Assembly (NCBI RefSeq): GCF_900177805.1
Contig: NZ_FXAX01000002.1
Coordinates: forward strand, 310,001 to 374,000
Source of the DNA: Fibrobacter sp. UWB13
Lineage (GTDB): Bacteria; Fibrobacterota; Fibrobacteria; Fibrobacterales; Fibrobacteraceae
DNA: 64,000 nucleotides
Direction of reading: 5' to 3'
Part shown: positions 34,768 to 42,266 of the stretch, one piece after another
Layout of the letters: every line of letters begins with the position of its first letter
Numbering within the stretch: position 1 is the first letter of the stretch
Program-made: the position numbers and the translations under genes
Notes under the pieces: model-generated
What the model was told of the DNA's origin: nothing
Seen by the model: only the letters and a program-made list of their open reading frames with translations
The model's database searches: none

Positions 34768-36768
34768 TTAAACCGTCGCCGGTCTATACCCGAGCAACTT
34801 CATGCTATAAAGCGCAGTACCCTTGCTGATGCTGCGAACACCCGTAGCATATCCGAAAATTTTTCGAAGCGGCACGTCGGCTTTTAAAAAGTGCGTTTTG
34901 CCATCGCCTTCGATTTCTTTCACTTTGCCGTCACGCGCCTGGATATCGCCCGTCACAAGCCCTGCAAAATTCACCGGGCATTCGAGCGAAAGTTCCATCA
35001 CAGGTTCATACAACTGCACATCTACAGGCTTCACGAGTTTTGCCACCGCATCGGCACAGCACTTCTTGATCATCGGCGGGAGCGCCCCCTCCGTCCATTC
35101 AAAGCGATGGACTTCAAAACGCACACCCACAAGCGGGCCCTTGCCGAGCACACCAACTTCAGTCGATTCCAAAAGCGCCGAGCGCACGCCTGCCAAAATT
35201 TCAAGCGGAGCCTTTTCCATAAATTCCGCAGACAGGCGGATGTCATGAGCATCGCCTTCTAGCGGAGAAGCCGAGATGCTAATAGACATTTTATGCGGAC
35301 CAATCTGGAACGTATTTTCAGCAGGTCCCACTTCTCGACACAAGCGTTCTTGCCAGCGCACCTCGGGGCTCCCGGCACGCACTTCGCAGCCAAATTCACG
35401 CTTAAGACGAGCAAGCAAAACATCGAGCTGCACCTCGCCCACGGTATGCAAATACCAAAATCCGCCATCGTCCTTTTGCACGCGGAAACTCGGGTCCATT
35501 CGCGCAAGCACCGAAAGGCTGCGCTCCACGTGGGCGTAATCTTCCGTGCGCACACATTCCACACGCGTCTGCAACAACGGCAAATAATTTTCGCTGATGG
35601 ATGGCGCGGTATTCCCATTCAGCGCGACATTTTCAACAACATTCCCCGCCGCATCTCGCTCCGCGCTCTCGCTGCACATTCCACAACCATCTAACCGAAT
35701 CACCTGCCCGAGTTCCGTTTCAAACGGCGAGACCATCGCATAAATATCGCCCGAACGGATTTCATCCACTGGCAAAAGCATATTCGCCTTAAGCCTTGAA
35801 AATTCAAAACCCGCCGGCCAATCGCGATGCAACAAATCCACGTGACTGCGGAACAGCGAAATCTCGCCCACGCCACGGAAATGCCTCAAGCGCACAACTT
35901 GCCCAAGCTCATTTTCACCAAACGTCGGGACTTCCGGCAAAAAGAACGAAAGCGCCGTCACAAGGCTGCGAATGCCAAATCCTTCCAGCGCAGAACCCGC
36001 ATAACAAATCACATATTCATCACTTGCGGCAAGAGCCTTGAGCCCGCGCAAAAGCATCTTCGGCGGCACCGGCTTATTTTCTAGTGCAAGCGACAAAATT
36101 TCATCGTCAAAGTTGCTTGCAAATTCCACAGCCTCGTCGTAATACTTTTTTAAAAGCGCACGCTCTTCCGCCGCACCCGCATCCGATTCCCAACCGTCAT
36201 CGAGAACTTCCGCACCCGATTCCGAATGCACCAAACGGCTCTGGCTCAGCACATCGAGCATCGCACACATCTTGCCATTTTTAAACTGCGGCACAGACAT
36301 GAGCACCGGGCGCACGCCAAGCGTTTCTTCAATGTTGATGAGCGTTTCATCCAGCGAGTAATCGGGATTATCGAGCTTATTTACGAACAAAATTGTACGC
36401 ACGCGAGATTCGCGCAACTTGCGGAACGACGCAAGCGTCTGCGTTTCAACGCCACTTGCGGCACTTACCACAAGCACTGCGCCTTCCACAGCCGTAAGCG
36501 CCATATCAACTTCGGCACCAAAGTCGACATGCCCCGGCGTATCAATAAAATTGAACCATGTATTTTTCCATTCGAAATGCGCCACGCCACTTTCAATCGT
36601 GATGCCGCGTTCCTTTTCTTCGGGCATGTAGTCCATCGTGGCTAAGCCATCTTCCACGCGCCCCGGGCGGTGAATTTCGCCCGCTGCGAAAAGGATTCTC
36701 TCAGAAAGTGTCGTCTTGCCCGCATCAACGTGGGCGAGAATGGCAATATTTCGAATCGGCTGTTTCAT
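34768..36768 (-). CDS. EF-G paralogue (translational GTPase, EF-G/TetM-like)
   Basis: 666 residues. G-domain motifs: G1 AHVDAGKTTLSERIL (about 12-26), switch I ERGITIESG, G3 DTPGHVDF, G4 NKLD. Later domains II-V follow the EF-G order, with a domain IV-like FEWTEGALPPMIKKCCADAV and a C-terminal FGYATGVRSISKG. The N-terminus has features of both EF-G and tetracycline-protection proteins, and is shorter than canonical EF-G. Resistance cannot be claimed from sequence alone; an auxiliary or stress-specific EF-G is more likely. It lies 18 nt downstream of a (p)ppGpp synthetase gene in the same operon. Confidence 0.9.
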   Translation of the reverse strand: MKQPIRNIAILAHVDAGKTTLSERILFAAGEIHRPGRVEDGLATMDYMPEEKERGITIESGVAHFEWKNTWFNFIDTPGHVDFGAEVDMALTAVEGAVLVVSAASGVETQTLASFRKLRESRVRTILFVNKLDNPDYSLDETLINIEETLGVRPVLMSVPQFKNGKMCAMLDVLSQSRLVHSESGAEVLDDGWESDAGAAEERALLKKYYDEAVEFASNFDDEILSLALENKPVPPKMLLRGLKALAASDEYVICYAGSALEGFGIRSLVTALSFFLPEVPTFGENELGQVVRLRHFRGVGEISLFRSHVDLLHRDWPAGFEFSRLKANMLLPVDEIRSGDIYAMVSPFETELGQVIRLDGCGMCSESAERDAAGNVVENVALNGNTAPSISENYLPLLQTRVECVRTEDYAHVERSLSVLARMDPSFRVQKDDGGFWYLHTVGEVQLDVLLARLKREFGCEVRAGSPEVRWQERLCREVGPAENTFQIGPHKMSISISASPLEGDAHDIRLSAEFMEKAPLEILAGVRSALLESTEVGVLGKGPLVGVRFEVHRFEWTEGALPPMIKKCCADAVAKLVKPVDVQLYEPVMELSLECPVNFAGLVTGDIQARDGKVKEIEGDGKTHFLKADVPLRKIFGYATGVRSISKGTALYSMKLLGYRPATV

Positions 36769-36786
36769 AAGCCCAAAGATACATTT

Positions 36787-37896
36787 TTACCGGTTCATGA
36801 ACGAGAGTTTCAGCGCATTCTTGTAGAGTCGATTTGCCCAAGCTTCGTGGCTTGCAGATTCGCCATAAAGGTCATCCAGAATCGTCCGGATTCCCGCCAC
36901 ACCGCCACCTTTTTTCAAGATGTACACCACAAGCAGGCTAATCACACCCAGCGACGAATTGATAATGTCCAAGTCCGTATTCGCAAGCTGGAATGCGGCC
37001 AAGTGGTACGCATCATCGGAATCCTCCTTGATGAGTTTATCTACATCTGCAAGCGTTTCAAAGCGTAAGAACTTCAGCGCCTTCAAAAAAGGCATCATCG
37101 ACGACTCGTGAATTTCAGCCTGGTTGATTGCGGCAATGCGCTGGTTCAGCTTGTCAAATGGTCGCAATTTCAGGTAATTCGTAAACGAGTCGCCATTCAA
37201 CGCCACTTCATCAAAGCGTCCCGAATGCACAAGCGACTGCACATGATATCTGTAATTGTTAATTTCCGTTCGAATCTTGCAGAACTGTTCATCGACAAGT
37301 TCAAGCATGCCCGCAAGGCGATTCAAATTGCGCAAGTATTCATGCGGAATTTCAAAGCCCGACTTGTAACCCGTATCGTGGTCCAGCGTTGCCCACACAT
37401 GTTGCAAAGCCGTACGCATCTGGATTTCAAATCGAATTTCATTGAGCTCAGGGCACTCCGGATCTTCGAACAATGCTTTCGGAATGGTACATATAAAGTG
37501 TAACGAGTTATAGCCAAAACTGTCGAGCTCGTGCATTTTGCGTTTGTCAACGCTATTTTTCCAGTCAATTTCAAACAAGCTCTCGACAAGCGCTGCGATT
37601 TTATCCACATCGTCGTTATAGAACGCAATCACGCGGGCACCCAAAATATCGGTCAAATCAGTCAAAGACTTGTACTTGCCATTTTTACGTTCAAGTTTTT
37701 CGGCAAGGCTTGCTTCGGCCTTGATTCGCGCTTCAACAGCAGTCACATAGATGTTATTCTCTGCCACTTTTTTCTTGAGCAAGTCGCAAACAAAATCTCT
37801 CAACCGTTCATAAATCGGCATCTTTTCGCGATAATCCTCAAGGATCATCGTTTCAGCAGGATTCAACCCATATTTTTCAACAGAGTCTTCGCTCAT
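36787..37896 (-). CDS. Stand-alone (p)ppGpp synthetase (RelA/SpoT synthetase domain)
   Basis: 369 residues. The RelA/SpoT nucleotidyltransferase domain spans about 50-200: YKSLTDLTDILGARVIAFYN, then FGYNSLHFICTIP (substrate-binding Tyr/Ser-x-H) and EIQMRTALQHVWATLDHD. These match the catalytic layout of small alarmone synthetases. No HD hydrolase, TGS or ACT domain is present, but there is an extra C-terminal helical region of ~150 residues that I do not recognise. The start codon overlaps the stop of the upstream hydrolase gene (TAATG), indicating coupled translation. It is either a regulated housekeeping pair or a synthetase toxin with its hydrolase antidote. Confidence 0.92.
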   Translation of the reverse strand: MSEDSVEKYGLNPAETMILEDYREKMPIYERLRDFVCDLLKKKVAENNIYVTAVEARIKAEASLAEKLERKNGKYKSLTDLTDILGARVIAFYNDDVDKIAALVESLFEIDWKNSVDKRKMHELDSFGYNSLHFICTIPKALFEDPECPELNEIRFEIQMRTALQHVWATLDHDTGYKSGFEIPHEYLRNLNRLAGMLELVDEQFCKIRTEINNYRYHVQSLVHSGRFDEVALNGDSFTNYLKLRPFDKLNQRIAAINQAEIHESSMMPFLKALKFLRFETLADVDKLIKEDSDDAYHLAAFQLANTDLDIINSSLGVISLLVVYILKKGGGVAGIRTILDDLYGESASHEAWANRLYKNALKLSFMNR

Positions 37897-38465
37897 TATT
37901 TTCTACCGCCAAATATCTTTTCAATCAAGTCCGTAAATTCCGCATACGCAAAAGTTCCTTCAAGTTCTTTCAACGATGCCGCCAAACCGCGATAATGCCA
38001 TTCGTGTTCCTTAATATCGGTCACGTGGAAAATTTTCCAGAGTTCATCGCCTTTTTGGACAAAATCACGGTAAATAATTCTTGCATTGCTGAGCTTATCG
38101 CCAAGCGCCACAATCTTTGCATCGCGACTGGCTCGTGCCAAGCGGTCAATCGCCGCCTGCTTGCGGGAATGCCAAGAATCCGATTCGCTCACGCCTTCCA
38201 TGAATACGTCCGATTCTTCTTCCACAAGTTTTGCCACGCGCGGCCCAAACTCACGACTGATATCATCCAACGTAACAGACGTATCTTCAACGGTATCGTG
38301 CAAAGCCGCAGCCGCCATCAATTCCTGGTCATCCGTCATGGTCGCTACAATTTCCACAGCTTCCATCGGGTGGACAATGTACGGGAACCCTTTCCCGCGG
38401 CGACCCGTACCGGCATGCGCCTTGACCGCAAAAACAATAGCCTTGTCGAGAACTGATGTATCCAT
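37896..38465 (-). CDS. Stand-alone HD-domain (p)ppGpp hydrolase (small alarmone hydrolase type)
   Basis: 189 residues. The SpoT/Mesh1-type HD fold is recognisable: FPYIVHPMEAVEIVA (first ligand His), AALHDTVEDTSVT (HD and ED), FGPRVAKLVEEESD and KIVALGDKLSNARII (last Asp/Asn). It is expected to remove pyrophosphate from (p)ppGpp. GGAGG lies 7-11 nt before the ATG. It is 2 nt downstream of the SIMPL gene and overlaps the synthetase start by 1 nt, so synthesis and hydrolysis activities that are fused in RelA/SpoT are here on two coupled genes. Confidence 0.9.
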   Translation of the reverse strand: MDTSVLDKAIVFAVKAHAGTGRRGKGFPYIVHPMEAVEIVATMTDDQELMAAAALHDTVEDTSVTLDDISREFGPRVAKLVEEESDVFMEGVSESDSWHSRKQAAIDRLARASRDAKIVALGDKLSNARIIYRDFVQKGDELWKIFHVTDIKEHEWHYRGLAASLKELEGTFAYAEFTDLIEKIFGGRK

Positions 38466-38467
38466 CC

Positions 38468-39166
38468 TTAGTCCTCCAAGAAATACTGGACATTGGTCAC
38501 GACGCGTACGTTCTTAATAAACGGCGTATTTTCATCGCGGTCGCTAATGGAGAACTGGCCCTGCGTTGCCGTCTTGATTTTACCGAGTTTGCTTTCGGAA
38601 TCCGTCGCAAACTTTTCAGCAGCGGCACGGGCATTCTTGTTCGCTTCGTCAATCATCGTGGGCTTGATCTCGTTCAAGCCATTGAAACTGTAAATTTTAC
38701 GGTAGCGGTAATCATCACCAGCAAAAGCAATACCTTGTTTTAAAAGGTCGCCTTGCTTGCCCATGATTTCACGAACGCGGTCCACATTCTTCGATGCAAC
38801 GGTCGTTACCACGGTTGCAATGTAGCGGAACGGGCGGCGGTTATCGCCATAACGTTCACCTTGGGCATCTTCAATTTCTGGAGCAGACCAACTAATTTCA
38901 GCAGTATCCACACCATTGTCGCGCAAGAACTTTGCAAGCGTCGCATTCTTCGTCTGCACAGCATCATGAATCAACGAAAGGTCATTACCGACTTCTTTGT
39001 ACACAATCGGCCAAATCACAAAATCCGCCTTGACCTCGCGCTCCGAGAGCCCACGGACTGACACAACACGGTCGCGATCTTTCGTATGGATCATTGCGCA
39101 ATAGAGGAACGCGCCAAGCCCGAGAATACCAATAGCCAACAATAAAGCTTCTTTAACTCTAGACAT
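38468..39166 (-). CDS. SIMPL-domain (DUF541) membrane-anchored periplasmic protein
   Basis: 232 residues with an N-terminal signal anchor (ALLLAIGILGLGAFLYCAMI). The SIMPL/DUF541 pattern follows: VSVRGLSEREVKADFVIWPI, a central NRRPFRYIATVVTTV strand pair and a C-terminal NVRVVTNVQYFLED. These proteins form ring-like periplasmic assemblies in other bacteria, with poorly defined roles in envelope stress. AAGGAGA precedes the ATG. It is the first gene of the operon SIMPL - hydrolase - synthetase - EF-G paralogue. A TTGTATATT -10 lies about 42 nt upstream. Confidence 0.9.
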   Translation of the reverse strand: MSRVKEALLLAIGILGLGAFLYCAMIHTKDRDRVVSVRGLSEREVKADFVIWPIVYKEVGNDLSLIHDAVQTKNATLAKFLRDNGVDTAEISWSAPEIEDAQGERYGDNRRPFRYIATVVTTVASKNVDRVREIMGKQGDLLKQGIAFAGDDYRYRKIYSFNGLNEIKPTMIDEANKNARAAAEKFATDSESKLGKIKTATQGQFSISDRDENTPFIKNVRVVTNVQYFLED

Positions 39167-39207
39167 ATATTTCTCCTTCGCCGCAAAACACCCACGGCTA
39201 TAAGTTT

Positions 39208-39213
39208 AATATA
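39208..39213 (-). promoter_or_regulatory. Candidate -10 (TATATT) of the SIMPL/alarmone operon
   Basis: On the minus strand, TTGTATATT ends about 42 nt before the ATG at 39166, leaving a leader of about 35 nt containing the AAGGAGA ribosome-binding site. Confidence 0.4.
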
Positions 39214-39384
39214 CAATCTTGAGTAGTTAGTAGTCACTGGTCAATGGTCATTAATCGTTGGTTTTTACCCAAGACAACAGCATGATTATACATCTAATGA
39301 CCAAGAACTAATGACTAAAGACCACATTCTAATTTCTATATTTTCCCCCGTAACAAAAACCCGCGAGTGCGGAAAGGATAATCT

Positions 39385-41049
39385 ATGTCTAAACTGACTG
39401 ATTCTAAGGAATGGAAGGCCCTCGAGGCCCATGCCGAAGTCGCCAAGACTTGGCAGATGAAGGAACTCTTCGCGAAGGACCCGACTCGCGCCGACAAGTT
39501 CAGCGCTGAAGCCTGCGGACTCTTCCTCGACTACTCCAAGAACATCATCACCGACGAAACCATGGCAAAGCTCCAGGACCTCCTGAAGTCTGCCAACTTC
39601 GAAGACATGCGCGCCAAGTACTTTGCTGGCGAAAAGATTAACACCACCGAAAAGCGCGCCGTGCTCCACACAGCACTTCGCTACAAGGGCAACGATCCGA
39701 TTTGCGTCGATGGCAAGGATGTCATGCCTGAAGTTCGCGCCGTGCTCAAGCACATGGAAGACTTCACTCACCTCGTCCGTAGCGGCAAGTGGAAAGGCCA
39801 GAGCGGCAAGTCCATCAAGTACGTTGTCAACATCGGTATCGGCGGTTCCGACCTCGGTCCGGTGATGGTCACCGAAGCCCTCAAGCCGTATGCAGAAAAG
39901 CCGATCGCTGGCGAATACTCTCCGGAAGTCTACTTTGTTTCTAACATCGACGGCACCCACATGGCCGAAACCCTCAAGAAGGTGAACATCGAAGAAACGC
40001 TCTTCATCGTTGCTTCCAAGACGTTCACGACTCTTGAAACCATGACGAACGCCGAAACCGCAAAGGCAGCCGTCCTCAAGGCATTCAACGGTGACAAGTC
40101 CGCTATCGCAAAGCACTTCGTCGCACTCTCCACCAACACCGAAGCTGTTTCTGAATTCGGCATCGACACTGCAAACATGTTCGAATTCTGGAACTGGGTT
40201 GGCGGCCGCTATTCTCTGTGGTCTGCAATCGGTCTCTCCATCGCTCTCCGCATCGGCTTCGAAAACTACATGAAGCTCCACCAGGGCGCATACGAAATGG
40301 ATCAGCATTTCAAGACCGCTCCGGCCGACAAGAACCTCCCGGTCATCCTCGCCCTCATCGGCGTCTGGTACAACAACTTTTTCGGCGCATCCAGCTACGC
40401 CATGCTCCCGTACGACCAGTACCTCCACCGCCTCGCTGCCTACTTCCAGCAGGCAGACATGGAATCCAACGGTAAGACTGTTGATCGCGATTCCAAGCGC
40501 GTGAACTACCAGACGGGTCCGATCCTTTGGGGCGAACCGGGTACGAACGGCCAGCACGCCTTCTACCAGCTCATCCACCAGGGCACCAAGATGATTCCGT
40601 GCGACTTCATCGCCCCGGCAAACAGCCACAACAAGATTGGCGATCACCACCAGAAGTTGCTCTCCAACTTCTTCGCTCAGCCGGAAGCTTTGATGAACGG
40701 CAAGACTCTCGCCCAGGCTCAGGAAGAACTCCGCGCCGCCGGCAAGTCCGAAGAAGAAATCGCATTCCTCGCTCCACACAAGGTATTCGAAGGCAACAAG
40801 CCGACGAACTCCATCATGATGGACTACGTGAGCCCGGAACGCCTTGGCGCACTCATCGCCATGTACGAACACAAGATCTTCACGCAGGGCGTTATCTGGA
40901 ACATCAACAGCTACGACCAGTGGGGTGTTGAACTTGGTAAGCAGCTCGCCAAGAAGATCCTCCCGGAACTTGCAAAGGCTGACGCCGAACTCCACCACGA
41001 CAGCTCCACCAACGGACTGATCAAGTGGTATAAGGCTCACCAGGCTTAA
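39385..41049 (+). CDS. pgi: Glucose-6-phosphate isomerase
   Basis: 554 residues. Interconverts glucose-6-phosphate and fructose-6-phosphate in glycolysis, central for an organism living on cellulose-derived sugars. Family motifs: [11 protein letters not shown] (phosphate binding), [14 protein letters not shown] (signature 1), [18 protein letters not shown] (active-site Glu and His) and [11 protein letters not shown] (signature 2). Full length for the family. AAAGGA precedes the ATG, with a TATATT-type -10 around 39338. Codon usage is strongly biased, as expected for a highly expressed enzyme; this also creates a long spurious antisense frame. Confidence 0.98.
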   Translation: MSKLTDSKEWKALEAHAEVAKTWQMKELFAKDPTRADKFSAEACGLFLDYSKNIITDETMAKLQDLLKSANFEDMRAKYFAGEKINTTEKRAVLHTALRYKGNDPICVDGKDVMPEVRAVLKHMEDFTHLVRSGKWKGQSGKSIKYVVNIGIGGSDLGPVMVTEALKPYAEKPIAGEYSPEVYFVSNIDGTHMAETLKKVNIEETLFIVASKTFTTLETMTNAETAKAAVLKAFNGDKSAIAKHFVALSTNTEAVSEFGIDTANMFEFWNWVGGRYSLWSAIGLSIALRIGFENYMKLHQGAYEMDQHFKTAPADKNLPVILALIGVWYNNFFGASSYAMLPYDQYLHRLAAYFQQADMESNGKTVDRDSKRVNYQTGPILWGEPGTNGQHAFYQLIHQGTKMIPCDFIAPANSHNKIGDHHQKLLSNFFAQPEALMNGKTLAQAQEELRAAGKSEEEIAFLAPHKVFEGNKPTNSIMMDYVSPERLGALIAMYEHKIFTQGVIWNINSYDQWGVELGKQLAKKILPELAKADAELHHDSSTNGLIKWYKAHQA

Positions 41050-41062
41050 TTAGACGAAAGAA

Positions 41063-41088
41063 GCGGGGCAAAGCCCCGCGCAATTTTG
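41063..41088 (+). terminator. Rho-independent terminator of pgi
   Basis: GCGGGGC-aaa-GCCCCGC (41063-41079) followed by GCAATTTTG, 13 nt after the pgi stop. Confidence 0.75.
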
Positions 41089-41127
41089 TCATCCTGAGCG
41101 AAGCGTAAGCGAAGTCGAAGGATCCAG
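41088..41127. repeat. Interspersed repeat, family C copy 2
   Basis: GTCATCCTGAG ... GAAGGATCC with an AAGCGTAAGCGAAG middle. Its ends are shared with 27113-27166. It lies between two terminators. Confidence 0.55.
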
Positions 41128-41134
41128 GCATTAG

Positions 41135-41168
41135 AAAAAGTCGCAGCACTCCGCTGCGGCTTTTTTTG
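41135..41168 (+). terminator. Terminator hairpin, twin of 45277-45311
   Basis: CGCAGC-actcc-GCTGCG stem preceded by AAAAAGT and followed by GCTTTTTTT. The same sequence over about 31 nt occurs at 45277. Confidence 0.8.
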
Positions 41169-41435
41169 CATTTTCGCATATATCACACATTGCAAACTTC
41201 CATAAACAAGTTGCAAAAATCTGTCATTCTTGTAACTTTTTCTACATTTTCCTTCATGGAAAGCACGGGTAATAGTACACAAACCTCCAGCAGACCTCAA
41301 TTGTTGGTCATAAACCAATTACCCCCCCGTTCGTAAAGTTTAATTTACAACAAATTATTTCCCCATTAATTTATAAAAACCTGAAATCAAAATCAGGTCG
41401 TTGTAGCGTATTCTCTCTAGTACAAAAGGAGCAAA
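41169..41435. other. Leader and promoter region of the FISUMP cluster, with two inverted repeats
   Basis: No gene seen. GGGTAAT (41267-41273) pairs with ATTACCC (41318-41324), enclosing TTGGT/ACCAA (41304-41308 with 41314-41318, sharing one base). Nearer the gene, ACCTGA/TCAGGT (41379-41398, 8-nt loop) forms a hairpin just before the AAAGGAG ribosome-binding site. These could be operators or a folded 5' leader. Confidence 0.4.
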
Positions 41436-42266
41436 ATGACTAGTCCAAATTTTAAAAGACTCTTTCTACTGGGATCTATAATCATTATGATTACGGCGTC
41501 TCAAGGATTCTCTCAAGTAGTAAAATGCGTATTTAGCAGATGCGCTATAAATCCCATACTAGAAACCCCATATTGCGATTACGAATGCGAAGACGGAGTC
41601 AACAGATCTGTTCACGGAGTAACAAATCAGCCGAATCAATATGCCTGCAAGGGATCAAAAAAACTTTTCGTATTAAAACCCAATTGCAAAGACGTTCTAG
41701 CAAAGGAAAAGGCTGAAAAAGAACGTACACAAAGAGAAATTGACGCCTGGAAAAAACAGCAGCAACAAGAGAACGAAAAACGAGAAAAGGAACTTCAAAA
41801 AGACTCCGACAAATATTCTGCAAAAAATCTTGCAGAACGTCTATTCACAGCGGCAAACCGCTATATCGACATATTGAACGATTACCTTGTAAACGGAGAC
41901 AAACCAACTATTGAAAATCTAGGCATAACAGCAGACATTCTAAAATCAGCTAACGGCAAAGAAGACGCAGGAATACTCGCTTTAAGGAACCCCAAAAAAG
42001 GATATGGAATAGAAATTTACCTTACTGCGCCATTAACTAAAGGTAGTTGTACTCAAAAGATGACAGCAACTCTTGAAGTCACGCTGAAAAAAGGATTCCA
42101 AGACATTGTAGAAGATGAATGTGATTTTTGGAACACCTGCAAAAAGAAAGACGGTTTTGAAATAGACAATGTTTCTTGGAATGTTCCTGCAGTTTCAAAC
42201 TGCGCAACCGACCTAAAAACATTTTTGAATGAAAAAACTCTTGATACAAGGAAAAAACTGAAATGA
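41436..42266 (+). CDS. Secreted hypothetical protein with a charged coiled-coil segment
   Basis: 276 residues; AAAGGAG 5 nt before the ATG. Signal peptide ending near GFSQ. The N-terminal domain is Cys-rich (CVFSRCAINP, YCDYECEDG). Next comes a Glu/Lys/Gln-rich helix of about 45 residues (EKERTQREIDAWKKQQQQ), then a globular domain with GYGIEIYLTAPLTKGSC and a further Cys set (CDFWNTCKKK). I do not recognise a family. It overlaps the next gene by 4 nt (ATGA), so it is the first member of a three-gene envelope operon with FISUMP-type proteins. Confidence 0.8.
   Translation: MTSPNFKRLFLLGSIIIMITASQGFSQVVKCVFSRCAINPILETPYCDYECEDGVNRSVHGVTNQPNQYACKGSKKLFVLKPNCKDVLAKEKAEKERTQREIDAWKKQQQQENEKREKELQKDSDKYSAKNLAERLFTAANRYIDILNDYLVNGDKPTIENLGITADILKSANGKEDAGILALRNPKKGYGIEIYLTAPLTKGSCTQKMTATLEVTLKKGFQDIVEDECDFWNTCKKKDGFEIDNVSWNVPAVSNCATDLKTFLNEKTLDTRKKLK

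Noticed and set aside
34768-36768. Tetracycline-resistance ribosomal protection protein
   Set aside because: The N-terminus has TetM-like features, but it is also EF-G-like throughout and sits in a chromosomal stress operon. No resistance context such as a mobile element is visible.
39286-41040. 584-codon open frame on the minus strand opposite pgi
   Set aside because: Antisense shadow caused by the strong codon bias of pgi. The translation is Val/Glu/Asp/Phe-rich without recognisable domains, while the plus strand encodes a perfect glucose-6-phosphate isomerase.
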